Below are positions 27,946 to 38,348 of a stretch of 64,000 nt of DNA, piece after piece. The first letter of the stretch is position 1, and every line of letters starts with the position of its first letter. The translations under genes were made by a program, and so were the position numbers. The DNA comes from Spirochaetales bacterium. Lineage in GTDB: Bacteria > Spirochaetota > Spirochaetia > Sphaerochaetales > Sphaerochaetaceae. The notes under the pieces were generated by a model. The model did not search any database and had not been told where the DNA came from. It was given only the letters and a program-made list of their open reading frames with translations. The stretch covers positions 1 through 64,000 of the forward strand of contig JAAYQW010000065.1 of NCBI GenBank assembly GCA_012519115.1. Direction: 5' to 3'.

Positions 27946-28427
27946 TGTGTAGTTTTTCTCCTCATCTGATAGGTGCGAACATCGGAAAGATATACATCCA
28001 ATACATCTTCTTCGATCGGTATTCCTCGAAGATCGAGGAAGGTCGTCGTGTCGATCCGCCTCAGGCGGGCGGCGATGCGCGAATCTTCGCCTATCACGGC
28101 CAGTGTATCGACCAGGGGCGATTTTCTCAAGGCTTTCCTGCTCTCGATCAGCGCAGAGATCGGATCGGGGCTTTCGGAAACCTCGGCAAGCGTTTGAAGG
28201 ATGTTGCCGACTTGAGCGAGAGCATCGGAATCCGGCACTACCGTCCGTTTCGTCGGAACCACAAGGGTGCGATCGACCAATACCACCGCAAGATCACGTC
28301 CTTCAACCCAGACGTACGCATTGAAAGTTTCACTTTCATACCGGGTGATCTCCCTTGAGCCGGCGCAGCATCCGCTGAACAAGAGCAGGAACAAGGAAAC
28401 GGCGAAGACAATGACCGCTCTTCTCAT
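27942..28427 (-). CDS. Hypothetical lipoprotein
   Basis: SLFLLLFSGCCAGS lipobox, overlaps rsfS start by 4 nt. Confidence 0.65.
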   Translation of the reverse strand: MRRAVIVFAVSLFLLLFSGCCAGSREITRYESETFNAYVWVEGRDLAVVLVDRTLVVPTKRTVVPDSDALAQVGNILQTLAEVSESPDPISALIESRKALRKSPLVDTLAVIGEDSRIAARLRRIDTTTFLDLRGIPIEEDVLDVYLSDVRTYQMRRKTTQ

Positions 28428-28999
28428 CGTCCCTCCAACAGAGCGAGCAGCTCTCTGGTCGGTTCAAAGATGTGCTTTCCTTCAGCATCCAGATAGCGGA
28501 CGTTTCGTTCCAAAATCCTAAACACCAGATCTTCGATCGTCGATTCCTCAAGAAGCAGCTCTCGATCCTCTTGCGATAAGAACGTCCGGTTGGGGTCGAG
28601 ATAATCGCTTGCGAACAGGACGAAGCCGAGTGTTCCCATCTCGATGCTCCCGAGGGTGTGGTAGCGAACCGCCCGAACCACATCCTCGTTGCAGCCCATC
28701 GTTTTCAAAAGATGAGCACCGACCGGAGCGTGAAGCAGATCGACGACCGCTTCTTCGCCCGGATACAGGGTAATTTCATTCTTTCCGATATAGGCGCGCA
28801 ACCGCTCCTCGTTCCACGATCTGGCGATATCATGACCAAGACCGACTATAGTAAGATCGTCCTCGGCAAGGTTAAGTTGGTAGTGCTCGTTGAAATGGTG
28901 AGACAAGTCTGTTACCGCGAGCGCATGCGCAAGGCGTTTGGGCGAGAGGTACGCTTTAAGCGCGGTAGAGTCGATGGGTCTGGACATAGGAAGCGACAT
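28424..28999 (-). CDS. yqeK: HD-domain hydrolase, YqeK-like bis(5'-nucleosyl)-tetraphosphatase
   Basis: GLGHDIARSW HD motif, ALAVTDLSHHF, position after nadD. Confidence 0.85.
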   Translation of the reverse strand: MSLPMSRPIDSTALKAYLSPKRLAHALAVTDLSHHFNEHYQLNLAEDDLTIVGLGHDIARSWNEERLRAYIGKNEITLYPGEEAVVDLLHAPVGAHLLKTMGCNEDVVRAVRYHTLGSIEMGTLGFVLFASDYLDPNRTFLSQEDRELLLEESTIEDLVFRILERNVRYLDAEGKHIFEPTRELLALLEGR

Positions 29000-29581
29000 T
29001 GGCCGTCATCAGGTTTTCGACAGCTGGATCAAGCAGTTCATCCGTACCCAGCTTCTTAAGAGCTGCGCGGATGATCGTCGAACTTTCATCAACAGTCGGA
29101 TTGTCTAAGTAAAAGAGGTCAGCGGCGAAATCGTCAAATTCGACCACCGTACCTTCGCGTCGAATGACGATGAAGCGAACAAGCTCTTTCAACTCATCGT
29201 ATCGATGCCATTGTTTCAACTGACCGAGCAGATCATCGCCGAGCAACAATCCGAGTCGCCCTTTGATTGAATACTTCAGGTAGAGTTCCTTGACGGTATC
29301 GTAGGTGTATGAGGGACCTTTTCGTCGCAGTTCACAATCATCTACGACGAATTCCAGCTTAGGGTCATTTGGATAGATCTCCGGGTATGCTTCGACTGCA
29401 AGGTTGGCCATCGCCAGCCGATCGCTCCCCGGGGCGGGATCGGCGTCCGGCTTGAAGTGGTTTTGACTCACCGGCACCAAAATGAAGCGTCGATAGGGCG
29501 AACGGAGAGCCACGGTGTGGATGAGGTGTAAGTGGCCGCGGTGAATCGGATCGAACGATCCGCCGACCATTGCGGTTTCCA

Positions 29582-29582
<1 letters not shown>
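28956..29582 (-). CDS. nadD: Nicotinate-nucleotide adenylyltransferase
   Basis: METAMVGGSFDPIHRGHLHLI; start at 29582 overlapping obg stop. Confidence 0.92.
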
Positions 29583-30673
<1,091 letters not shown>

Positions 30674-30925
30674 TTACTCCGTTACGATGCTTATATATCT
30701 TCTGTTGCGCCTGCTGTGAAAGAGGACGTGCCCCGCCTCCTTCGCAAATAGGGTATAGTCGGAGCCGCAGCCGACATTCTCACCGGGGTGGAACTTTGTT
30801 CCTCGTTGGCGTACGAGGACTTCGCCGGCTTTGACCAACTGACCGCCATAGCGCTTTACACCAAGACGCTTCGCTTTGCTGTCGCGTCCGTTGCGGGTTG
30901 AACCGCCACCTTTCTTTGATGCCAT
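30674..30925 (-). CDS. rpmA: 50S ribosomal protein L27
   Basis: [29 protein letters not shown]. Confidence 0.97.
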   Translation of the reverse strand: MASKKGGGSTRNGRDSKAKRLGVKRYGGQLVKAGEVLVRQRGTKFHPGENVGCGSDYTLFAKEAGHVLFHSRRNRRYISIVTE

Positions 30926-30937
30926 CTTCAGTCCTCC

Positions 30938-31252
30938 TTATGCAATGATCTTATCGATCGTCACGAGGGAATACCGCTGACGGTGTCCCTGAGTCCGGCG
31001 ATAACCCTTTCGGCGCTTTTTCTTGAATACCTTGATCTTGTCTCCTTTGATGTTTTCAACGAGGGTCACCTTGACTTTCGCGTTTTCAACATACGGAGTT
31101 CCAAAGCGGGCATTCTTGTCGTCAACGACTGCAAGCACGGTTGCGTACTCAATGGCGCTGCCGACTTCCTGCTTGCTGATATAATCAACCTGGACCGTCT
31201 CGCCTTCGATCGCTTTGTACTGCTTTCCCAGAATTTCTACAAGTGCGTACAT
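30938..31252 (-). CDS. rplU: 50S ribosomal protein L21
   Basis: MYALVEILGKQYKAIEGETVQVDYI...KKRRKGYRRTQGHRQ. Confidence 0.97.
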   Translation of the reverse strand: MYALVEILGKQYKAIEGETVQVDYISKQEVGSAIEYATVLAVVDDKNARFGTPYVENAKVKVTLVENIKGDKIKVFKKKRRKGYRRTQGHRQRYSLVTIDKIIA

Positions 31253-31370
31253 TTCGCTTTCTTCCTTGACAGTAATTGTTCGACCTTCTATGTACCATAC
31301 TTACAATTAAAAATGCAAGTACTTATTGAAATAACTCTTGTATTTCTAAAGAAAAGTCTCTTGATTCCCT

Positions 31371-31384
31371 ACCGATCGGTCGGT
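31371..31384. promoter_or_regulatory. Putative TetR autoregulatory operator
   Basis: ACCGATCGGTCGGT (12/14 symmetric), between TTGATT (31361) and TAGTAT (31385). Confidence 0.6.
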
Positions 31385-31396
31385 TAGTATACAGCT

Positions 31397-31954
31397 ATGA
31401 AGGAACAATTGATTCTCAGCATGCTCACCCTGGCCAGTGAACAAGGACTCGGTAATGTCAGTCTAAGCCGGCTGGCAAGTGAAAATGGAATCAGCAAAGC
31501 GACGATCTTCCACCACTTTGCCGGCCGAGCCGATCTGATCGAAGAGATGTTCGCCTATTGCCACCGCTTGGCGATCAAGCGGATGGGGACGATCGATCTG
31601 GAGGGAAGCGCCGAAGAGGTGCTTCTTCGAGCCCTCGCTCACTGGAGCGAGCTCTATGAGACCGAGCCGCTCTACTCCTTTTACCGGATCGTCGAACAGG
31701 AATCATGGACGGATGAGCACGCGCGAACGATCAAGCAAACCCTTGATGAGATGCTCATCGCTCAAAGCTCCGTGCTCATCGAACATCTTGATGAGCGGAG
31801 AAAGATGCGGATCGACGATCTTGAATTGGCGATCGAAACATTCAGTGCGACGATCGCCCGACACCTGGTCCGGACACTCCTTACCGATGAAGATATCCGC
31901 TACCAAGCCGAGCGATTCATTCGCCGCTTCTGTAACCACTATGTCCCTACATAG
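31397..31954 (+). CDS. TetR family transcriptional regulator
   Basis: N-terminal HTH LSRLASENGISKATIFHHFAGRADLIEEMF. Confidence 0.92.
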   Translation: MKEQLILSMLTLASEQGLGNVSLSRLASENGISKATIFHHFAGRADLIEEMFAYCHRLAIKRMGTIDLEGSAEEVLLRALAHWSELYETEPLYSFYRIVEQESWTDEHARTIKQTLDEMLIAQSSVLIEHLDERRKMRIDDLELAIETFSATIARHLVRTLLTDEDIRYQAERFIRRFCNHYVPT

Positions 31955-33677
31955 CGGCGAGAAAGGGGATTCCGACCAGAGCGAACGCGTTTTTCAGCAC
32001 CTGAAGGACGTTCGAAGCAAGAACCACCCGCGCTTCCACAAGCGCCGGCGTGGGCGCCTTGAGCACCGGATTATCATGGTACCATCTGCTGAACGTCTTG
32101 CTCAGTTCATAGAGATAGGCGGTGATCTGTGAGGGATCATATCCTTCCGCGGCGCGCTCGACCACTTCGCCGAAGAGGGCGAGCTGGCGCACCAGGGAGC
32201 GTTCATCCTCCAAGGTGAGGACGCCCGCGTCGAAAGAAACAGGAATCTCTTTCTCATACTTGGCGAGCATGCTGCTGATTCGGGCACCCATGTATTGGAG
32301 ATAGGGACCGGTGTTTCCGTTGAAAGAGATCGATTCGGCCGGATTGAATATCATATCCTTTGTCGGAGAAACCTGCAGCAGGTAGTAGTTCAACGCTCCG
32401 AGGGCGATCGAAAGACTTGTCTCTTCGAGATCGCCGACAAGGTCTTCCCGTTCCTTGGAGATAATCTCCTCTTTTGCCAAGCGGGTAAGCTCTTCGACCA
32501 GATCATCCCCGTCGACCACCTTGCCCTCCCGGCTCTTCATCTTCCCATCGGGCAGATTCACCATCCCATAGGAGAGGTGGTGAAGATCCTTCGCCCACGG
32601 ATAACCAAGCAGGCCGAGGGTATAAAAGAGGACTTTGAAATGGTACTGCTGCTCGCTGGCGACCACATAGATCATCGAGTCGAAAGGCCAGTCCTCATTT
32701 CGCCGGATCGCGGTCCCCAGATCCTGAGTCATGTACAGGGAAGTGCCGTCGCTGCGAAGAAGCACTTTCTTATCCAAGCCGATCGCTTCCAAGTCCACCC
32801 ATACCGAGTTGTCCGCTTCGCGATAGAAGACTCCCTGCTCCACTCCTTTGAGCACCTCGTCTTTGCCGTAGCGATAGGTTTCCGATTCATAGTAGTAATG
32901 ATCGAAGCTCACCCTCATCCGCTCATAGCTTTGGGCCAAGCCTTCCAACGTCCAGCTGTTCATCTTCTCCCAGAGAGCGACGACCTCTTCATCCCCATCC
33001 TCCCATGCTTTGAGCATCGCCTGGGCTTGCTGCTCCAATGAAGGATCTTCTTCAACCTTCCGGTTATAGAGGACGTAGTAGTCTCCAACGAAGTGGTCGC
33101 CCTTCCTTCCGGTGGACTGAGGAGTTTCCCCGTTGCCGAACTTCCGGTACGCAAGCATCGATTTGCAGATGTGCACCCCGCGGTTGTTGATCAGGTTGAC
33201 CTTCCGGACCTCCGCTCCGTTCGCTTTGAGAATCGCCGAGATCGACTCGCCGATCGAATCGTTGCGCAAATGCCCCAAGTGGAGCGGTTTGTTCGTGTTT
33301 GGACAGCTGAACTCGACCATCACCCGCTTTCCGGCCAGCGTCTTGTTGTGCCCATAGGCATCGCCTTCCTCCCTGATCGCCTTGGCCAGATCGAGCGCAA
33401 GAGCGCTCATATCGATGCGTACGTTGAGGTACGGACCGGAGACGAGGAGTTCATGGGTATTGAGGCGGTTCTTCAGCTCATTTGCGAGCGCCGGCGGGCT
33501 CATCCCCAAGATCTTCGCCTGGGCGAAGAGGGGAAACGCAATATCCCCGAGTTCGACTTTGGGTGGCGTTTGAACTATCAGCTCGGGAAGGGTGACCTTT
33601 CCGTTCGTTTCAGCGATCTTCTGTAATTCTTCTTCTATGCGAGCTTTCCAGCTCGCACGTATTGCTCTGAGCATCAT
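31947..33677 (-). CDS. argS: Arginyl-tRNA synthetase
   Basis: FSCPNTNKPLHLGHLRNDSIGESI, GMVNLPDGKMKSREGKVV. Confidence 0.97.
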   Translation of the reverse strand: MMLRAIRASWKARIEEELQKIAETNGKVTLPELIVQTPPKVELGDIAFPLFAQAKILGMSPPALANELKNRLNTHELLVSGPYLNVRIDMSALALDLAKAIREEGDAYGHNKTLAGKRVMVEFSCPNTNKPLHLGHLRNDSIGESISAILKANGAEVRKVNLINNRGVHICKSMLAYRKFGNGETPQSTGRKGDHFVGDYYVLYNRKVEEDPSLEQQAQAMLKAWEDGDEEVVALWEKMNSWTLEGLAQSYERMRVSFDHYYYESETYRYGKDEVLKGVEQGVFYREADNSVWVDLEAIGLDKKVLLRSDGTSLYMTQDLGTAIRRNEDWPFDSMIYVVASEQQYHFKVLFYTLGLLGYPWAKDLHHLSYGMVNLPDGKMKSREGKVVDGDDLVEELTRLAKEEIISKEREDLVGDLEETSLSIALGALNYYLLQVSPTKDMIFNPAESISFNGNTGPYLQYMGARISSMLAKYEKEIPVSFDAGVLTLEDERSLVRQLALFGEVVERAAEGYDPSQITAYLYELSKTFSRWYHDNPVLKAPTPALVEARVVLASNVLQVLKNAFALVGIPFLAAM

Positions 33678-33713
33678 TTCTTCCTTCTGGGAGCATCCTA
33701 CAATAAAGGCTCC

Positions 33714-34670
33714 CTACCCTTCAAGGCGAATACTGACTTCTCCACTCGAAAGGCTGTGAGTTTTTCCCGTTTCATCGACGATGAGCAGATGGGCATCATC
33801 ATCAATTCCAAGAACCTGAGCTTGATAAGAGCAAGACCCTTGATGAACCCGGACGGCTTTTCCGATGAGATTGCTTCTTTTTCTGTAGATTTCCAGGAAA
33901 GAGCGATCGGGAAACGCTTCGATCCGTTTCTCGATATCGGCAGCGATCCGGCAAACAAGAAGATGAGGGTCGATCGGCAGCGGTCGTTCGCTGTCAAAGG
34001 CGCTTGCAACGATCGTTTGCAAATCGGAGGGAAATCGATCGATCGGGAGATGGAGGTTTATCCCGATGCCGATGATCGCCGTCGCCAGCGTTTTCGTTTC
34101 CATCGAAATGATTCCTTCGGTGAGGATGCCGCAGAGTTTCTTGTCCCCCATGTACAGATCGTTCACCCATTTGATCGAGGTCTCGATGCCCGCAATTTCA
34201 CTCAATGCCTCAGAGACGGCTACCGCCGCGACGGAAGTGATGAGCAGAGCGGAATCGATGTTCAGCTGAAGGGGAAGAGCCAAGCTGAAATACAGTCCTC
34301 CACGGGGAGAGAAAAACGATCGGCCGAGCCTTCCCCGTCCGCCGCTTTGCGTGTTGGCGAAGAGGAGCGTCTTTGTTTTGGGATTTCGCCGTTTCAGCTC
34401 GCTGTTGGTCGAGTCGATCGCATCGACTCCTTCAATCCGATAGGAAGGCAGGAGCGACGAAAGCTTCGATCGGTCGAGCAGCGGCTGAACTGAAGAAAGG
34501 CGATAGCCCTGGTTGGGAACGCCTTCAATCAGATATCCATCCTTCCTCAGCGCTTCGATCGCTTTCCATACCCCGGCTCGGGAGATTGACAGATCGGAAG
34601 CGATCTCTTCCCCCGAGATAGGTTCCAAAGCTTGTTGAAGGCGGACAAGCACTTCACTCTTTCTACTCAT
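33714..34670 (-). CDS. birA: Biotin--[acetyl-CoA carboxylase] ligase / biotin repressor with HTH
   Basis: N-terminal HTH SGEEIASDLSISRAGVWKAIEALRKDGYLIEGVPNQGYRL; GGRGRLGRSFFSPRGGLYFS, KWVNDLYM. Confidence 0.95.
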   Translation of the reverse strand: MSRKSEVLVRLQQALEPISGEEIASDLSISRAGVWKAIEALRKDGYLIEGVPNQGYRLSSVQPLLDRSKLSSLLPSYRIEGVDAIDSTNSELKRRNPKTKTLLFANTQSGGRGRLGRSFFSPRGGLYFSLALPLQLNIDSALLITSVAAVAVSEALSEIAGIETSIKWVNDLYMGDKKLCGILTEGIISMETKTLATAIIGIGINLHLPIDRFPSDLQTIVASAFDSERPLPIDPHLLVCRIAADIEKRIEAFPDRSFLEIYRKRSNLIGKAVRVHQGSCSYQAQVLGIDDDAHLLIVDETGKTHSLSSGEVSIRLEG

Positions 34671-34698
34671 ACGATGAGCATAAAAAAAGGCTTTCCTA

Positions 34699-34723
34699 TT
34701 GTCAACCTGAATGAGGTTTACAA
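34699..34723. promoter_or_regulatory. BirA operator-like inverted repeat
   Basis: TTGTCAACC-N7-GGTTTACAA between divergent birA and bioY; resembles BirA half-sites TTGTAAACC/GGTTTACAA but with a shorter spacer. Confidence 0.7.
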
Positions 34724-34752
34724 CCTGCCGGTCTTTATGCTATCGTCGCGCC

Positions 34753-35268
34753 ATGAGTGAACGACGGATTCTTTTGATCGCTTTCTTTACCGCCCTCATC
34801 ATCGTCGGATCCTTCATCCGGATTCCGCTTCCGCCGGTTCCCCTCACCCTGCAAACCCTCTTCGCATTGATGGCCGGGTACATGGGAGGACCGGCGATCG
34901 CCCTAATGAGCGTCGGCATCTATCTTCTCCTCGGTGCGATCGGCCTGCCGGTCTTCAGCGGCGGCGGAGGCTTCGCCCTGCTGTTCGGGCCGACCGGAGG
35001 GTATCTCCTTGCGCTGCTTCCGGCTGCGCTGATCGCCAGCTTCGGCGGTTCGGAGCGGGTCTGGAAGATGATTCTCTTCGGCTTATTGGCGACAATCGTG
35101 ATCTATCTCGGGGGAGTATTGATGCTTGCATATATTCTTTCAATCTCCCTTGCTCAAGCGATTGTGGTGGGGGTGCTTCCCTTTCTCATCGGAGACGGGA
35201 TAAAGCTTGGCTTGGCGATCGCCCTCAGTCGTCGATTTTCAAATCGAGTGCGCTCCCTTCTTGCCTAA
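34753..35268 (+). CDS. bioY: Biotin transporter BioY (S component)
   Basis: IRIPLPPVPLTLQTLFALMAGYMGGP...GAIGLPVFSGGGGFALLFGPTGGYLL. Confidence 0.95.
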   Translation: MSERRILLIAFFTALIIVGSFIRIPLPPVPLTLQTLFALMAGYMGGPAIALMSVGIYLLLGAIGLPVFSGGGGFALLFGPTGGYLLALLPAALIASFGGSERVWKMILFGLLATIVIYLGGVLMLAYILSISLAQAIVVGVLPFLIGDGIKLGLAIALSRRFSNRVRSLLA

Positions 35269-35297
35269 AGGGAGCGAGAACCCGTAAGCTGTTGGGC

Positions 35298-36215
35298 ATG
35301 GAACCATGCAAAGACCATCCGTTTGATTCGACGGTGTTTATTCCTTCATTTCTGAAGACGTTTGACCGGATCGCCGGCAAGGCGAGCTTTCACGGCCTGA
35401 AGCCTCTGCCGCGAATGGAAATCATCGGCCGGCTCTGTGACGAATTGCTTGAACTCTTCTTCCCGGGACGATGCGGACGCGAACAGGCTCGGATGAATCT
35501 GGAGGAATATCTGGCCTATCGGATGAGCGTGGTCACCAGCCACCTCAAAAGCCAGCTGTACCTCGCCTTTCGCTATGACGATGAATCGCTCGGTTCTGAA
35601 GCGGCGGAGGAAAAAAGCGACCGGGCGGTCCGCAGCGTCGCTTCTCACTTCCCGGCGATCCGACTCAACCTGAAAGCCGATGCCCAAGCCGCCTATGAAG
35701 GTGACCCGGCCGCCCGGAATATCCGGGAGGTCATTCTCTCCTACCCTTGCATGAAAAGCTTGACGGTTCACCGAGTCGCTCATGAACTGTATCGCCTCAA
35801 CGTCCCGATCATACCGCGGATGATGGGTGAATACGCGCACGCGCAGACGGGAATCGACATTCACCCGGGAGCGAAGATCGGCTCCTCCTTCTTCATCGAC
35901 CACGGCACGGGAACGGTCATCGGCGAAACGGCGGTCATCGGGAGCAACGTGAAGATCTACCAAGGGGTGACCCTCGGCGCGCTTTCCTTTCCGCGCGATG
36001 CATGCGGGGCTCTGATCAAGGGGGCGAAGCGCCATCCGACGATCGAGGACGATGTAACGATCTACGCCAATGCCACGATTCTCGGAGACATTACAATCGG
36101 ACGGGGAACGACGATCGGATCGAACGTGTGGATCAAGGAATCGGTCGCCCCCAATACGCTCGTGACGATCGGTGAGCCGGAGATTCGCAAACGGGAGATC
36201 AGGAACTCTCACTGA
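35298..36215 (+). CDS. cysE: Serine O-acetyltransferase
   Basis: Hexapeptide repeats GIDIHPGAKIGSSFFIDHGTGTVIGETAVIGSNVKIYQGVTLGALS. Confidence 0.9.
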   Translation: MEPCKDHPFDSTVFIPSFLKTFDRIAGKASFHGLKPLPRMEIIGRLCDELLELFFPGRCGREQARMNLEEYLAYRMSVVTSHLKSQLYLAFRYDDESLGSEAAEEKSDRAVRSVASHFPAIRLNLKADAQAAYEGDPAARNIREVILSYPCMKSLTVHRVAHELYRLNVPIIPRMMGEYAHAQTGIDIHPGAKIGSSFFIDHGTGTVIGETAVIGSNVKIYQGVTLGALSFPRDACGALIKGAKRHPTIEDDVTIYANATILGDITIGRGTTIGSNVWIKESVAPNTLVTIGEPEIRKREIRNSH

Positions 36216-37507
36216 TGACCGCTGATGAATTCCATGAAGCGATCGCTCCTGCCCCCGAACACTCCCCCAAGGAGCATTCCCCGCTTGGCAAAGAGCGGTG
36301 CGTTCACGACCCTTACATCCACGTAGTTGCCCGTCACTCCATACCATGAACCGCCTTTCCGGTCCAGGACGATCGCCTCACCTTTTTTTCCCTCTTGGCG
36401 GCGAAGGTACGCATCATTGAGCTCCGTGCTCAACGTTCTGAGGATCTTCGCCCGCTCATCCCGAATAGATTCCGGCACCCGGTCTTTCGCTTTGAAGAAC
36501 GGAGTGCCGGGCCGAGGCGAAAAGGGAAAGACGTGGAGGGCGCTGAAGCCCATTCCCTTGAGGAACGCATATGTTTCTTCAAACTCCCGCTCGCCTTCGC
36601 TCGGAAGACCGGTAATCACGTCCGCGGCTAAAAAGGGGTCATCTTTGATGGCTTTCAGACGATTGAGGATCGAGGTCAACTCGGCAATCGTGTACTTCCG
36701 ATCCGCCCGTCGCAAGACCGGATCCGATCCGCTTTGCACTGGAATGTGAAAATGCGGCTGCATCCTTGAATCTTCCAACACCCTGAGAAGGCGTTCGTCG
36801 ATATGATCGGGCTCCATCGAAGAAAGACGGATTCGAATATCTCCGAGTTCGCCGAGAAGAGCTTCCAACAACCCGCCAAGACCTTCATTCCGATGATCGT
36901 ACATCGTAAGGTTGACCCCGGTGAGCATGATCTCGTTGAAGCCCGCCGCTTCCAGAGCTTTCGCCCGCTTGATGACGATCGCCCGATCCAGGCTTTGAGC
37001 TTTGCCGCGGGCGACATGCACCCGACAATATGCGCAGCTGTTATCACACCCGTCCTGGATTTTCAAGTACGCCCGGCTGTGATAGGAAAACGCGGCGGCA
37101 TCATAATCGAAGACCGTCGCGTCTTCACCGGTGAAGCTCTTCATCCCGTCGAAGAGGGAAAGCGAACTTTCCATCGCGGTTCGAAGGTGGGCCGCCAGCT
37201 GCAAGAGCCGGGCTTTCCTGTCGAGGGGGACGATCAACATGTCCTTGCCGAGATCCTCAAGCTCCTCTCGGTTCACTTGGGCATAGCAGCCGGTGACCAG
37301 CGTCGGTGCGCTTTGAGCGAATCGGCGAATCATCCGTCTGGCTTTCTGCTCCGCTTTCGAAGTAACGGTACAGGTATTGACGATATAGAGATCGGCGCCA
37401 TCGTTTTCTCCGACGATCTCAAACCCTTCCTGGGCGAAGGAGTCGGCGAGCGCTTCACTTTCGCATTGATTCAGCCGGCATCCCAAGGTATAGACGCAAA
37501 CCCTCAA
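36209..37507 (-). CDS. mtaB: tRNA (t6A37) methylthiotransferase MtaB
   Basis: YTLGCRLNQCESEALADSF, radical SAM CDNSCAYCRVHVARG. Confidence 0.92.
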   Translation of the reverse strand: MRVCVYTLGCRLNQCESEALADSFAQEGFEIVGENDGADLYIVNTCTVTSKAEQKARRMIRRFAQSAPTLVTGCYAQVNREELEDLGKDMLIVPLDRKARLLQLAAHLRTAMESSLSLFDGMKSFTGEDATVFDYDAAAFSYHSRAYLKIQDGCDNSCAYCRVHVARGKAQSLDRAIVIKRAKALEAAGFNEIMLTGVNLTMYDHRNEGLGGLLEALLGELGDIRIRLSSMEPDHIDERLLRVLEDSRMQPHFHIPVQSGSDPVLRRADRKYTIAELTSILNRLKAIKDDPFLAADVITGLPSEGEREFEETYAFLKGMGFSALHVFPFSPRPGTPFFKAKDRVPESIRDERAKILRTLSTELNDAYLRRQEGKKGEAIVLDRKGGSWYGVTGNYVDVRVVNAPLFAKRGMLLGGVFGGRSDRFMEFISGHQ

Positions 37508-38253
37508 AGGATATCCTCCTGCTCCTTCAGGGCTTCCATCGTCGTTACCAGCGCTCCGCGCAAGCCCATCCGCATCTGCTTGGTGTACGGATTATAGCGC
37601 TGCAGATCATAGAACAGCTGGAGCGGGTCGTTGCACGTCTGCTCCACCACCCCCATGAGGGTCTGGTACCCTTTGGTCGCCAAGCGGGTCGAACCCAGAT
37701 TCAGCTCGGCAAGCGTCCGCCCGATGAAGTGGGTGATTCCCTGGCTCCACGCCGCTTCACGATCGTGCTGATCGCAGCTCATCATAAGCACATCCATCTT
37801 CCACGACGTGAACTCATCAATCCACCATCGGAAGGTCTCTTCCCGAGCACTGATATTGTCCATGACAAAGGGCAAGCCCTCCAGTCCATCCCTTCCCGAA
37901 TCGGGACCGAACATCGGGTGGGTCGCGATCGCTTGAATCGTCGGAGGAAGCAGGCGCTTCATCACACGAGCGGGATACAGTTTAACCGAACACGTATCCA
38001 TGACGACCGCCCCTTCCTTCAGATAGGGCAAGCTCGCCGCAAGGACTTCTTCGAACGAGCTTATCGAGACACAATAAAAGATGGTCGGAGAATCCAAAAC
38101 CTCTTCGACGCTCACTTGGCGGACGCCCGGCGGCGGATCCGCAGCCCGACGGCTGCATCCGACAACGTCAAACCCCTTCTCGGCAAGACGGGTCGCCCAG
38201 AAGAGTCCAAAACGCCCAAGGCCATATACTCCAACCTGATTTTTTCTGCTCAT
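37504..38253 (-). CDS. Prephenate dehydrogenase-like protein
   Basis: VGVYGLGRFGLFWATRLAEKGFDVVGCSR; THPMFGPDSG; start at ATG about 38253. Confidence 0.8.
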   Translation of the reverse strand: MSRKNQVGVYGLGRFGLFWATRLAEKGFDVVGCSRRAADPPPGVRQVSVEEVLDSPTIFYCVSISSFEEVLAASLPYLKEGAVVMDTCSVKLYPARVMKRLLPPTIQAIATHPMFGPDSGRDGLEGLPFVMDNISAREETFRWWIDEFTSWKMDVLMMSCDQHDREAAWSQGITHFIGRTLAELNLGSTRLATKGYQTLMGVVEQTCNDPLQLFYDLQRYNPYTKQMRMGLRGALVTTMEALKEQEDIL

Positions 38254-38348
38254 GAACGGTATTGTACAGAATTCGTGAGTCTTCTCCAAGATTGCCGGAC
38301 GTGGTACACTGATCGGGCATCGATACCACATTCTTAGGAGCATGGATT

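Noticed and set aside
33689-33714. GGGAGC...GCTCCC inverted repeat between birA and argS
   Set aside because: Only 6-bp stem with a long loop and no U-run; not supported as a terminator or riboswitch
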